A program made the position numbers and the translations under genes. The notes under the pieces are model-generated. The model did not search any database. It was not told the origin of the DNA and was given only the letters and a program-made list of their open reading frames with translations. DNA of 64,000 nt from an uncultured Thalassotalea sp. (GTDB lineage: Bacteria > Pseudomonadota > Gammaproteobacteria > Enterobacterales > Alteromonadaceae): the NCBI GenBank assembly GCA_947502355.1, contig CANMZP010000014.1, forward strand, positions 1-64,000, given 5' to 3'. Every line of letters begins with the position of its first letter. Position 1 is the stretch's first letter. Shown here in pieces: positions 37,208-45,862 of this stretch.

Positions 37208-38272
37208 TTACTTGTTTTTTTGTAAGTAATCCACAATACGTGCACTGGCTTTACCATCAAGTTTACCGGCTAGCTTTTCGGTAAGCGCTAATCGGATGGC
37301 TTCATATTGCTCAGGGTGCTGGTATTGTTTATCGACGATGGCCTTAAGGTGCTTGTATTTTTTTGCATGTACGGCAATGTTAGCGTACTCACCAAAATCT
37401 TCGTCCATGCGCTTGTTAAAACGGTATTTTAGTGGTCCGCGGTAGCTGATACGCAGCTTTAAAAAGTCACACCAAATAACCGGTTTGTTTAACGCAGTAA
37501 ACTCAAAGAGCGCGGAAGAAGCGTCACTGAGCAAAATATCACTGATCGCCATAAACGGCACTAACGAATAATCTTCTGTTTTGGCTAGGTAGACATTGTC
37601 ATAAGTCCCCCAATGCGCCAACCGTTTTTTTTGTTTGTGGTATTTCTTTTTGGCAATCGAAAAGTAATGCGGTTTAATTAAAATATTGTATTGCTCAAAC
37701 TCTGCTGGCCAATCGCGATCGAATTTTTCAATACTGCTTGGGTAAAATGTCGGTGCGTAAGTGATGGTTGGCTTGTTTGGGTCTAAGCCTAAATCCGTCA
37801 GTGAGAACCCATCAACTTGATTGTTTAATATAGGGTCGAGTTTACAAAAGCCAACATCGACAAAAGCATCATTGGGGTACATGGCTTGCAAACGGTCGCA
37901 GCGATATTTGCCTTCCACAAACCTGACTGTCATGGGTGTATCTGATTTGGTGTAATAACTGGCCTTCGGGCCAATACCATGCCCAAGTTGTGCGGACTTA
38001 CTAACCGCATGAACCTGATCTAAATATGCGAAAGCATTGGCAAAAAATACCCAATCTGCTTTTTGTTCGACATAATGTTGAGCTGCTTGCTCAGGGGTTT
38101 CAACCCAAAGGCTATCTAAGTGTTCGTCCGCAATGATATTTTTGATGACGTCGTCATGGGGACTTGGGTAAAACACAAATTGAGTTTTGATGCCTCGATT
38201 TTTCAGTTCTTTTTGAACGGGTAAATATTGAGGTAAATAATAGAGATGTAACACATCAAAAATAACGTACAT
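37208..38272 (-). CDS. CDP-glycerol glycerophosphotransferase family protein (divergent)
   Basis: This 354-residue protein has the same family motifs in a more divergent form: GHGIGPKASYY in the acceptor region, VDVGFCKLDPIL, TITYAPTFYPSSIEKF, YNILIKPHYFSIAKKKYH and ISDILLSDASSALFEFTALNKPVIWCDF. It lacks membrane helices and lies 69 bp upstream of the TagD-like gene on the same strand. The two probably act together, one making CDP-glycerol and one transferring glycerol phosphate. Confidence 0.8.
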   Translation of the reverse strand: MYVIFDVLHLYYLPQYLPVQKELKNRGIKTQFVFYPSPHDDVIKNIIADEHLDSLWVETPEQAAQHYVEQKADWVFFANAFAYLDQVHAVSKSAQLGHGIGPKASYYTKSDTPMTVRFVEGKYRCDRLQAMYPNDAFVDVGFCKLDPILNNQVDGFSLTDLGLDPNKPTITYAPTFYPSSIEKFDRDWPAEFEQYNILIKPHYFSIAKKKYHKQKKRLAHWGTYDNVYLAKTEDYSLVPFMAISDILLSDASSALFEFTALNKPVIWCDFLKLRISYRGPLKYRFNKRMDEDFGEYANIAVHAKKYKHLKAIVDKQYQHPEQYEAIRLALTEKLAGKLDGKASARIVDYLQKNK

Positions 38273-38423
38273 GAACAGTCCTGAGCAGTTGAATTGTATG
38301 AAAGCAAGTCTTTAAGTTATTGCCTTAACATATATTATATCGTTGATTTTTAGTTTAGTTGAATAACTGTTGCTTTGGGGATATCAGTCGTATCAAGCGA
38401 TGCGACTGATGTAAGCTACCATA

Positions 38424-38449
38424 AACACTTATAGCGAAATATAAGTGTT
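38424..38449. terminator. Inverted repeat downstream of ygiM
   Basis: AACACTTATA and TATAAGTGTT form a perfect 10-bp stem around GCGAAA, starting 4 bp beyond the stop codon of the minus-strand ygiM-like gene. No T-tract follows. Confidence 0.5.
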
Positions 38450-38452
38450 AAT

Positions 38453-39094
38453 CTAATTCCATGAAGAGTAACGTTTCTTACTAACAACTAGTCGAGGTAA
38501 TAAAATACCAAATAACAACCCAACTAATAATACCGCAGCGCCATATTTAAAGTAGGTTATTTTTGTGTTTAGGTCTTTATCGTCAAGTTCGCTACTTGCT
38601 GCGGCGTATTTTGCTTGTAAGTCTGCATTTTCCGTTTGTAAGCTAGTTAACTGCGCATTTAAGTCGTTTACTTGTGCTTGGCTATTGTCAAGTTTATTAC
38701 TTAAATCAGTGATTTGCACGGTTTTATTAGCTAAATCTTCGTTTAATTCGGCTAGCACAACCCTAAGGCCAGGCATGTCCGATAAATATTTTGCATCAAT
38801 CCAACCTTTGCGGCCTTCACTGTCTTCTATTTGGATGTATTCATTGCTAACGTCAGAAAGTACTTTTACTTCTTCTCCGGCATTCATGCTACCTAATATG
38901 CGATACTGTGTACCCGGGCCAGAATGAAAATATAGAAACAAGTCATCACTAATGAAACCAATTCGGGTTTGATCGTCATTACTGTCTGCTTGTTGAGTTG
39001 GCTCAACTGGTTCTTGTTGTACGGCTTCTTCAGCGTGTAGGTTGGCGCTCAGACTTAGCGAGGCAATAATAAGCAGGTTTGTTAGATACTTCAT
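38453..39094 (-). CDS. ygiM: SH3-domain membrane protein, YgiM-like (TIGR04211 type)
   Basis: This 213-residue protein has a signal peptide (cleaved about residue 22, AEEAVQ), a bacterial SH3 domain (residues about 45-105, FISDDLFLYFHSGPGTQYRILGSMNAGEEVKVL and GRKGWIDAKYL), a coiled coil (about 115-170), and a C-terminal membrane helix (YGAAVLLVGLLFGILLP) followed by basic residues. The order matches E. coli YgiM. The periplasmic SH3 domain may bind cell wall. It is divergent from ygiF, as part of a conserved neighbourhood with cca and glnE. Confidence 0.9.
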   Translation of the reverse strand: MKYLTNLLIIASLSLSANLHAEEAVQQEPVEPTQQADSNDDQTRIGFISDDLFLYFHSGPGTQYRILGSMNAGEEVKVLSDVSNEYIQIEDSEGRKGWIDAKYLSDMPGLRVVLAELNEDLANKTVQITDLSNKLDNSQAQVNDLNAQLTSLQTENADLQAKYAAASSELDDKDLNTKITYFKYGAAVLLVGLLFGILLPRLVVSKKRYSSWN

Positions 39095-39302
39095 AAATAA
39101 TTTGATTTGGGTAAAATATAATAAGGATATTAGGTGTTTGTAAGCGGTATATCAAGGTTTACTACATAATTAGTCATGGTGTTTGGTATTTGTAAATTTG
39201 CTGTTTTAAGATTAAAAAATATGCATATTTTAATTGCAAGCTGATTGGACCTTTTGTAAGCTAAAATCTTCCACACTAAAAGTAATATGACTACATTAAT
39301 TA

Positions 39303-40811
39303 ATGGACACTGAAATAGAGCTGAAATACTTAGTCTCGGGTGAGAAAATCTCTGAAAATATCGACTCGTTATTAATACAGCACAACCTTTCCTACAAAAA
39401 ACAAATCAAGCATCTACGCAATTGTTATTTTGATACCCCAGATCTACTGTTAAGAAAAGCGGATACCGGTCTGCGCATTCGTCAGTACGATGGTGAGCGC
39501 CTAGAGCAAACCATTAAAACCAAAGGCAAAGTGATTGGCGGCTTACATCAGCGTCCCGAATACAATCTTGAAGTGAGCTCTGAAACGCCTGATATAGCCT
39601 TGTTTAGTGATGACATCTGGCCGGAGGACTTCAACGTTACAGCGGTTAATGAACAACTCATTGAATTATTTAATACCGACTTTACTCGGGCTGCCTGGTT
39701 AGTCGAAATGCCAAGTGGCAGTCAAATCGAGTTAGCCTATGATGTTGGCTCGATTACGGGTAATGAGCAACAATGTGGTATTTCTGAAATTGAAATTGAG
39801 CTAGTCAGTGGCGAGCGAGAGGCGCTCTTTGACTTAGCCCAGATCTTGTTTAAGCATTTTAAAATGCGCCCTGGCACCGAAAGTAAAGCCGCAAGAGGCT
39901 ATGCACTGGTGTTTGGTAAAAAAGACGAATACATCAGCTCAGCCAATACGCAATTAAATATAACCAAGCAAATGAATGTGCTTGATTCTTTTAATGTGGG
40001 TTTTTCACAGTGTCTTAAGCAGTTGCAATTATTGGTGGATAAATTTGAAGCCGATAATGACATTAATATTTTAAGGGAAGTGTCCGATTCGCTGGCCTTA
40101 GCTCGACATGGTTTATGGTTGTATGCTGACTATTTAACTGGCAACCACGGTAAAGAGTTGCGCACCAAAATTAATGGCTTGTTACATGAACTCGCTTGGA
40201 CGGAAACCGCTAGGCAAATTAAGGAATTAACAACCAAAACAGGTCGTTACCGTAAAAAAGTTGAATACAGTCAAAATTTACTAACTCAATTAAAAGATGA
40301 GAATCATGCGATTATCGACTTTGAAAAGGCCAGTAAGTTGTTTCATAGCGAAGCGTTCAATGAACTGCAATTGTCGATGTTGCAAATGATCCTGATTGAA
40401 ACCCCATATAAAGACAATATTCCCGAGCTATCCGATTTTGCGCCAAGTTGGTTATCGATTCACTTAAAGCAGCTTACCACCGAATTAGTGACAAAAGAGG
40501 CCTTAACGGTTGAAGATTATTTGAATCATCATCGTTTATTAACGCGGAGTTTATTAACCGGTAGTTGGTTTGGTTTATTATTCGATAGAGAAAAACGGCT
40601 AGAGTTTCGCGGGCCTTGGTTGGATTTACATCAGGGTATTGATGAGCTAGCTACGTTGCAGTTTTTAAAAGAGCATTTGCAAAATGCCTCTGAAGAGCCG
40701 CCGTTAAAATTGATTAATTGGTTGGATAATAAATTAGAAAACTTGCTCTGTGCCTTGGAGCACAGCAAAGATGCCGCACTTAATTTATCACCTTATTGGT
40801 TAAAAGCATAA
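39303..40811 (+). CDS. ygiF: CYTH-CHAD domain protein, probable inorganic triphosphatase (YgiF-like)
   Basis: This 502-residue protein starts MDTEIELKYLV, with the CYTH ExExK motif (Glu4, Glu6, Lys8) and further tunnel residues in CYFDTPDLLLRKADTGLRIRQYDG and LEQTIKTKG. Residues from about 215 form the CHAD domain, a helical bundle with conserved histidines thought to bind polyphosphate. E. coli YgiF hydrolyses inorganic triphosphate. The gene precedes glnE in E. coli as well, but here a seven-gene yjf-like cluster has been inserted between them. Confidence 0.88.
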   Translation: MDTEIELKYLVSGEKISENIDSLLIQHNLSYKKQIKHLRNCYFDTPDLLLRKADTGLRIRQYDGERLEQTIKTKGKVIGGLHQRPEYNLEVSSETPDIALFSDDIWPEDFNVTAVNEQLIELFNTDFTRAAWLVEMPSGSQIELAYDVGSITGNEQQCGISEIEIELVSGEREALFDLAQILFKHFKMRPGTESKAARGYALVFGKKDEYISSANTQLNITKQMNVLDSFNVGFSQCLKQLQLLVDKFEADNDINILREVSDSLALARHGLWLYADYLTGNHGKELRTKINGLLHELAWTETARQIKELTTKTGRYRKKVEYSQNLLTQLKDENHAIIDFEKASKLFHSEAFNELQLSMLQMILIETPYKDNIPELSDFAPSWLSIHLKQLTTELVTKEALTVEDYLNHHRLLTRSLLTGSWFGLLFDREKRLEFRGPWLDLHQGIDELATLQFLKEHLQNASEEPPLKLINWLDNKLENLLCALEHSKDAALNLSPYWLKA

Positions 40812-40825
40812 ATACCGAACAAACA

Positions 40826-40870
40826 AAAACAGCAAGTCCAAATATATCACTTAGGGCTTGCTGTTTTTTT
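40826..40870 (+). terminator. Rho-independent terminator after ygiF
   Basis: AAAACAGCAAGTCC pairs with GGGCTTGCTGTTTT (one G-T type mismatch) around a 14-nt loop and is followed by T residues. It lies between ygiF and the convergent small gene. Confidence 0.8.
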
Positions 40871-40891
40871 GTAAGCTATTTAGACCAACTC

Positions 40892-41209
40892 TTATTGCAC
40901 AAACTCGATTAATTCATCCATTAACTTACGTTTGATCTCAAGTTGCTGATCCGGTTTTAAGCCGTATTTTTCGCCTAGCACCAAATAATCATCCGGGCTT
41001 AACGAAACCGTTAGACGAGGGCGCTTAGGTTTTTTATTAACCGGTAAGCCAAGGATCATACGAATTTGATCGCTTGGGCTTAAATTCGCTTCAACCGCCG
41101 CTTTGCGAATTTCTTTTTGTACCCTTTCATCCATATCAAAAGCAACCTGTACCGCCTTGACGGCTTTAAGGTTTGATTGCCATTTCTCAGGTACTTTACG
41201 GTTATTCAT
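40892..41209 (-). CDS. Conserved small protein of the yjf-like cluster, family unknown
   Basis: This 105-residue basic protein has no signal peptide or membrane segment. The central part (VQKEIRKAAVEANLSPSDQIRMILGL) resembles a short ribbon/helix DNA-binding-like module, and a second similar phrase, LTVSLSPDDYLVLGEKYGL, follows, so it may contain two related units. I do not assign a family. It is the last gene of the minus-strand operon DUF2170-pspA-DUF2491, separated from the preceding gene by 1 bp, so it is probably made together with them. It could be a regulator or a scaffold. Confidence 0.65.
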   Translation of the reverse strand: MNNRKVPEKWQSNLKAVKAVQVAFDMDERVQKEIRKAAVEANLSPSDQIRMILGLPVNKKPKRPRLTVSLSPDDYLVLGEKYGLKPDQQLEIKRKLMDELIEFVQ

Positions 41210-41210
41210 C

Positions 41211-41852
41211 TTAAGCTCCTGGGAAGTAATCGATGATGTCTGTAAGCGGTCTAAACAGGTTTACAAAAACATCGGTATCGCCATCGGACCACACTTCTAG
41301 GTCGAGACTATATTGATCGTTACTGCCAACCAAGGAGTAAAACTCAAACTGCTCACCAGCATTTTTGCCTTCATATTGACTGGGTTTTACAATGCGGTGA
41401 TCACTACGGTGAAAGTAACCAAGCTGGGCAAAATGCGTTTGCTTGTATTGCTCACAGGTCCAGCCTTCACTGTTTATAGTGTCTTGTTTACGGTCTAAAA
41501 AGGCCTGTCCTGGTTCATCAAATATTTCAGCAAAATGGTTTAAATCAAAGAGCTGTTCTACTTCGCTATCATCAAGTTTTAATGACAGTTTAAGGTAGGT
41601 GTTATCATCAATATCCAAACTTAAATACAACAGCTCTTGTTGATTGCCTTTTAACACCCATTCGGTAACAAGCTTATGTTCAAATTCATAAGTATTAATG
41701 GCTGTTACTTCATATTGCTGCGCTCTTAATTGCGCGGGAAGGGCAAAACTGTCAGAAAAAACAATGATGTCTTTAACATGAAGATGTTGTGGGTGGTTTA
41801 GTTGACGAGGCTTGGGCTGATCTTTTTTAAATATATTTTTAAGAAAGCTCAT
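41211..41852 (-). CDS. yjfK: DUF2491 family protein (YjfK-like)
   Basis: This 213-residue soluble protein matches the YjfK family: an N-terminal basic MSFLKNIFKK, then the body IIVFSDSFALPAQLR and a conserved acidic C-terminus with YSLDLEVWSDGDTDVFVNLFRPLTDIIDYFPG. Its function is unknown. It lies between pspA (83 bp upstream) and the small unknown gene. In E. coli the same partner set (yjfI, yjfJ, yjfK, yjfL) is found together, so a shared envelope role is inferred. Confidence 0.85.
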   Translation of the reverse strand: MSFLKNIFKKDQPKPRQLNHPQHLHVKDIIVFSDSFALPAQLRAQQYEVTAINTYEFEHKLVTEWVLKGNQQELLYLSLDIDDNTYLKLSLKLDDSEVEQLFDLNHFAEIFDEPGQAFLDRKQDTINSEGWTCEQYKQTHFAQLGYFHRSDHRIVKPSQYEGKNAGEQFEFYSLVGSNDQYSLDLEVWSDGDTDVFVNLFRPLTDIIDYFPGA

Positions 41853-41935
41853 GTGTGTTCCTTGTTCCTTAGGTCAGGAAAATACCACTTCGGGCTGCAA
41901 TTGGGTTGGGAGAACCACCCGAAATGGTATAAAAT

Positions 41936-42625
41936 TTACTTCTGTTTGGCTTTAATGCGGTCCAATACCGAGTTTGCACTGGTATCTTGTGAGCCGATGC
42001 CCGCTTCGCGCAATTGTGCTTCAAGTGAATTATCTGAGTTTTCTGACTCAAGTACTTCGGCGGCTTTCATTTGGTCATCAAATTTTTGCTGCTTGGCTTT
42101 AATTCGCTCTAGCGAGTCTTTGGCATTTAATAACTTCGAGTTACTTGACGCAAAGTTATCGGTAATCGCTGATGTTGCTTTTTGCACACTCGCAGTGGTT
42201 TTTACCATAGATAACTGACGTTTGTACTCTGTCACCTGGCGCTCACTCTTTTTAACTAGCTCTTTTAAACGGTCCGCATTGGTGCTAAAGCTATCTAGCG
42301 CCTGTTGCTGCGTCACTAATTCGTTTTCAAGCGTGGCAATTTTTTCAGCTACTTGTAGAGCCAATGTTTCATTGCCCTTTTCAAGTGCTTGTGTGGCATA
42401 CCCTTCATGCTCAACAACTTCACGCTTAATGCGATCCACATCGCGATTTGCTGACATTTGCTGTGCCATTACGGCGGTTAAATCGCGTTTGGCTTTGGTT
42501 AAATGGTTTTCAGCATCACGGATCTCTTGTTCAAAAATACGGGTTGAATTGGCATCAACAATGCCTTCACCGATTTCGGTAGCGCCACCGCGAATGGCGG
42601 TCATAATCTTTTTAAAAATACTCAT
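41936..42625 (-). CDS. yjfJ: PspA/IM30 family protein (YjfJ-like)
   Basis: This 229-residue protein is almost entirely alpha-helical coiled coil, starting MSIFKKIMTAIRGGATEIGEGIVD, the amphipathic N-terminal helix of PspA proteins that touches membranes. Conserved stretches include IFEQEIRDAENHLTKAKRDL and YATQALEKGNETLALQVAEKIATLE. PspA proteins form ESCRT-III-like assemblies that protect damaged inner membranes. Here the partners are DUF2170 and DUF2491 rather than pspB/pspC, the YjfJ branch. Confidence 0.92.
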   Translation of the reverse strand: MSIFKKIMTAIRGGATEIGEGIVDANSTRIFEQEIRDAENHLTKAKRDLTAVMAQQMSANRDVDRIKREVVEHEGYATQALEKGNETLALQVAEKIATLENELVTQQQALDSFSTNADRLKELVKKSERQVTEYKRQLSMVKTTASVQKATSAITDNFASSNSKLLNAKDSLERIKAKQQKFDDQMKAAEVLESENSDNSLEAQLREAGIGSQDTSANSVLDRIKAKQK

Positions 42626-42644
42626 AATTTCTCCAGTAACCCAA

Positions 42645-43058
42645 TTAAACTAAAAACTCGTCCATATCCATAATCACTTCAACCGCATTGTTGCTTAACA
42701 CCGCTAATTCGTGTTCGATGTCGCTATTGGATGAATTGATTGATAACGCCCCAAAAATTACGTACTTGTCGCCGATTTTTGAGAATGATGACAATGGCAT
42801 CGGGATATTCATTTCTAACATGGCTTCAAGCATTGCCACACGTTTGTCGGCTTTAACTTCTTCTTCGCCCCACAAGTAGGTGATACAAAGAATTTGGTCA
42901 TCACTTACCGATAAAAAAATCGGTAACTCTTCACGATCAACAATGCTAATTTGCAATACATCCACTTCGCCTGAAATCGGTTGGCAATCAAATACCATTC
43001 CCGTTTCTGATGCTTCACCCAAACTGTTAAGGTGGTCTGCAATCTTATGAATATTCAT
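42645..43058 (-). CDS. yjfI: DUF2170 family protein (YjfI-like)
   Basis: This 137-residue acidic soluble protein matches the YjfI family (INRE/DREELPIFLSVSDDQILCITYLWGEEEV and LEMNIPMPLSSFSKIGDKYVIFGALS). It is the first gene of the operon and is followed 19 bp later by pspA. Two GACATAWTATGTC palindromes lie in its promoter region. No catalytic motif is visible, and a regulatory or adaptor role is possible. The known pairing with PspA in other genomes is the main hint. Confidence 0.88.
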   Translation of the reverse strand: MNIHKIADHLNSLGEASETGMVFDCQPISGEVDVLQISIVDREELPIFLSVSDDQILCITYLWGEEEVKADKRVAMLEAMLEMNIPMPLSSFSKIGDKYVIFGALSINSSNSDIEHELAVLSNNAVEVIMDMDEFLV

Positions 43059-43120
43059 GGTTATCCTTATGGTTGTTAAACTAATGGCTCTCTTTAATTG
43101 CTTAAAGGGAATTAATTAGC

Positions 43121-43171
43121 GACATATTATGTCATTGGTTATAAATTTAGCATACTGACATAATATGTCAA
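43121..43171 (-). promoter_or_regulatory. Promoter with two copies of the GACATAWTATGTC palindrome
   Basis: GACATATTATGTC lies at 43121-43133 and TGACATAATATGTCA, a perfect 15-bp palindrome, at 43156-43170. On the minus strand the second forms the TTGACA -35 box of a likely promoter (TAAATT 16 bp further on), while the first falls near the start of transcription. This spacing is typical for repression by a dimeric protein. The regulator is unknown. Confidence 0.65.
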
Positions 43172-43174
43172 ACA

Positions 43175-44923
43175 CTAATTTTGTAAACTTTTGCTGTTTA
43201 GTCCCTGTTGGTTCTGCCAAGCCTGCTGATGGTACTGATACAAGGTATGAGAACCGAGGTAATTGGTTTTAATGTCCTGCGAGTTTTGATAAAACGCGTT
43301 AGGGAATACAAAGGCATTTTCAATCAATGGCAAACTAAGCCATTGATGCTTAACAGGTAATTCGGTTAACTCATGCAGCCTGCGTGAGGCTGGTGCCCCC
43401 ATTTTACTGGCAATGGTCCAGCCCCATTCACCAAAGCTTGGCACGTTATCATGCATTTGTTCAACATGCGCAAAACCGGCTTCTTGCATGGTGTTTTTAA
43501 TGGAAATAAACGCATTTTTGGCATGATAAGGACTGGTTGATTGCACATTTATTAAGCCATCACCCGCTAATAAGTGCTTTAAACGGGCGTAAAAGTTAAC
43601 CGAGTAGAGCTTATTTAAGTCAGGATGATTCGGATCGGGTAAGTCAACAATGATGGTGTCAAAGGTTTTGCCTTGTTTAAGCAGATTATCGATGGCCAAA
43701 AACGCATCCGAATTAACCACTTCAACACGCTCATCGAGTAAGCTCGACTGAGTTATATGACGAATTTTTTGTGCCAGATCTGCAGGTAAGTGCTGCTCAG
43801 GGTGTTGAAACAGCTGCACCAGCTCCTCGTCTAAATCGATTAGAGTGACGCTTTGAGGTTGCCATTTTAACACATCACGCAAGGCCAGACCGTCACCACC
43901 GCCTACGATTAATATCTCATTATGACGAGCTGAGCCTGCCATGGCAGGGATCACCAAGTAGCCGTGGTAAATGTGTTCATCGGCAGAGGAAAACTGCAAC
44001 CGTGAGTTTAGATAAAAATTAACCACATCGGTATTTTCCAAACCCATTTTACGTTCGGTAAAGGTAAGCTGCTGATAACGGGTTTGTTCGCTGTATACCA
44101 CCTTATCGAGAAACAATAAGTTGCTCATATTATTTAGCCAGGCATTACCTGATTGGTAGGTGATAACGATACAAAGCGCTAATAGGGCATGCGCACCAAC
44201 AAGTGTTTTACGCCAGTTCAGTTTATGCCAAAAGCGGATCATAAAAATGCCACCGGCAAGTAAATTTAAGGAGGCGGTAATGGCCGCTGCGGCGCTAATG
44301 TCCAGGCTCAATAAAAATATCACCCAAATCGCCGCACCTGCACCAGCACCAAGGTAATCGGCACCGTACATGGTGCCAAAATTATGCTCTAAATGTTCTT
44401 TATGGCGATCTTCACGAATGCGAGCAATAAGCGGAATTTCCATACCAATGAAAAAGCCGAGTAAAAAGCCAAACACATACGGCGTATTTAGCGCCAATTG
44501 GGTAAGTTGTTTAAATACCCCGCCACGCGGCAGAGCATCGGGTGGCAGGGCCATTAAGTCAGCAATGGTTTGTGGTAACACCTGAGTGAAACCAATTAAG
44601 GTGGAAATAAAAATAATCGATAAACTGCCAAGCAGGCCAATTAATAATTCCAACCAGGCAAAGCCTTGATAGCTGCAAATGATTTTTCGGGCAGCAAAGG
44701 AGCCTAAGCCCATAGCAACAATCATCAGGCCTATCATTGAGTATATGGTGCTTTCCATAATGCCTAGCACCCGGCCAGCATAATGAGACAGTAAATACTC
44801 GTAAATCATCCCACAGCCGGCTAGCACCGCCATGGTTAAAATGAGAAGGACATCATCCCAAAAAAGCCTGCTTTTTAGGGCAGGCAGCCACGAGGGCTTG
44901 CGCAAACTGCGTTGATTGCTCAT
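43175..44923 (-). CDS. Membrane-embedded polyamine aminopropyltransferase (spermidine synthase-like)
   Basis: This 582-residue protein has about seven N-terminal membrane helices (residues about 20-240) followed by a cytoplasmic spermidine-synthase fold with NEILIVGGGDGLALRDVLKW, VTLIDLDEELVQLF, RVEVVNSDAFLAIDNLL and DTIIVDLPDPNHPDLNKLYS. Classic soluble SpeE lacks the membrane part. The family may aminopropylate polyamines or a membrane-bound substrate. Its stop is 117 bp before the DUF2170 gene, and it follows the DUF350 gene by 25 bp. Here it takes the place that an ATP-grasp glutathionylspermidine-synthase-like gene (yjfC) has in E. coli. Confidence 0.88.
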   Translation of the reverse strand: MSNQRSLRKPSWLPALKSRLFWDDVLLILTMAVLAGCGMIYEYLLSHYAGRVLGIMESTIYSMIGLMIVAMGLGSFAARKIICSYQGFAWLELLIGLLGSLSIIFISTLIGFTQVLPQTIADLMALPPDALPRGGVFKQLTQLALNTPYVFGFLLGFFIGMEIPLIARIREDRHKEHLEHNFGTMYGADYLGAGAGAAIWVIFLLSLDISAAAAITASLNLLAGGIFMIRFWHKLNWRKTLVGAHALLALCIVITYQSGNAWLNNMSNLLFLDKVVYSEQTRYQQLTFTERKMGLENTDVVNFYLNSRLQFSSADEHIYHGYLVIPAMAGSARHNEILIVGGGDGLALRDVLKWQPQSVTLIDLDEELVQLFQHPEQHLPADLAQKIRHITQSSLLDERVEVVNSDAFLAIDNLLKQGKTFDTIIVDLPDPNHPDLNKLYSVNFYARLKHLLAGDGLINVQSTSPYHAKNAFISIKNTMQEAGFAHVEQMHDNVPSFGEWGWTIASKMGAPASRRLHELTELPVKHQWLSLPLIENAFVFPNAFYQNSQDIKTNYLGSHTLYQYHQQAWQNQQGLNSKSLQN

Positions 44924-44948
44924 AAATGTTGTCTGTGTTGTAAGCTAG

Positions 44949-45851
44949 TTAGGCCATTAATGCGGTTAAAATTAACGCGATTGAAATGCTAATCGCCATT
45001 TCAATACTGGCCACACCGACGTTATGTTGATGGTCAACTTCTTGGGTAAGGTTAATACCCCATAAGATGATTTTTTTGGCAATGGCGGTAAGAATCGCCA
45101 TTAGTACCGTCATGATCACGCCAATCACTAACCAGCCAATCAAGTTTTCAACAATTGTTTCTGGGGTATAGTTTAAAAAGTAACTCGCGGCGGTTACCGC
45201 TAAAGACGTTGAGATAACATGGCCGCTGTAGCGCAAAGCTAAGGCTATCTGACCGTCTTTAAATGCTTCTTGTAATGAATCTTTTTGATTATGATTGGCA
45301 TAGTAAGATTCGCGCATACGGGTAACAATAACCAAAATAACCTGCGAAACAAAAAAGCCACTAATAATGGCAATAAAGGTATATACGTTTAAGCCATCCA
45401 CCCAAATAAGCACGGCACGCACAACGATAGCGGTAGCAATTACGCTAGCGGCATCGACTAAGGCAACCGTGATATTACGGTTTTTAATTTCATGGATTTT
45501 ATCTAATTTATCCAAGGCAAATTTATCGTGAAATACACGGCCAAGTTTAATCAGTAATAAACCCAATAAACCGTACGAAAACATGCCTAACGCTTCGAGA
45601 TGATAACTGCTTGCGCTCTCACCGGTAATGGCGCCCGTCATTACGATGCCTAGTGCGGCAACGCTACCAGCGACGCTGATACCAAAGGCGAAGTTATCTT
45701 CCTCAGCTAATTCTTTGGTGGTGTTTACTTGTGCGCTTAACCCTGAGACAAAACGCATCGCACTAAGTAAGATGATGGCAATAACCAAATCTATCGCCAA
45801 AATGGTGATAATTTCCTGGTTTAGCGAGGTAATATTAAACAATTGATTCAT
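44949..45851 (-). CDS. DUF350 family membrane protein (YjfL-like, duplicated)
   Basis: This 300-residue protein has about eight membrane helices in two similar halves. The glycine-rich FGISVAGSVAALGIVMTGAI in the first half and ALALRYSGHVISTSLAVTAAS in the second are the DUF350 signatures. E. coli YjfL has one such unit of about 130 residues, so this is a tandem duplication or fusion. Its role is unknown. It starts 11 bp after the lipoprotein gene and precedes the aminopropyltransferase by 25 bp, so the three are co-transcribed. Confidence 0.85.
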   Translation of the reverse strand: MNQLFNITSLNQEIITILAIDLVIAIILLSAMRFVSGLSAQVNTTKELAEEDNFAFGISVAGSVAALGIVMTGAITGESASSYHLEALGMFSYGLLGLLLIKLGRVFHDKFALDKLDKIHEIKNRNITVALVDAASVIATAIVVRAVLIWVDGLNVYTFIAIISGFFVSQVILVIVTRMRESYYANHNQKDSLQEAFKDGQIALALRYSGHVISTSLAVTAASYFLNYTPETIVENLIGWLVIGVIMTVLMAILTAIAKKIILWGINLTQEVDHQHNVGVASIEMAISISIALILTALMA

Positions 45852-45862
45852 TTGTTTTCCTA

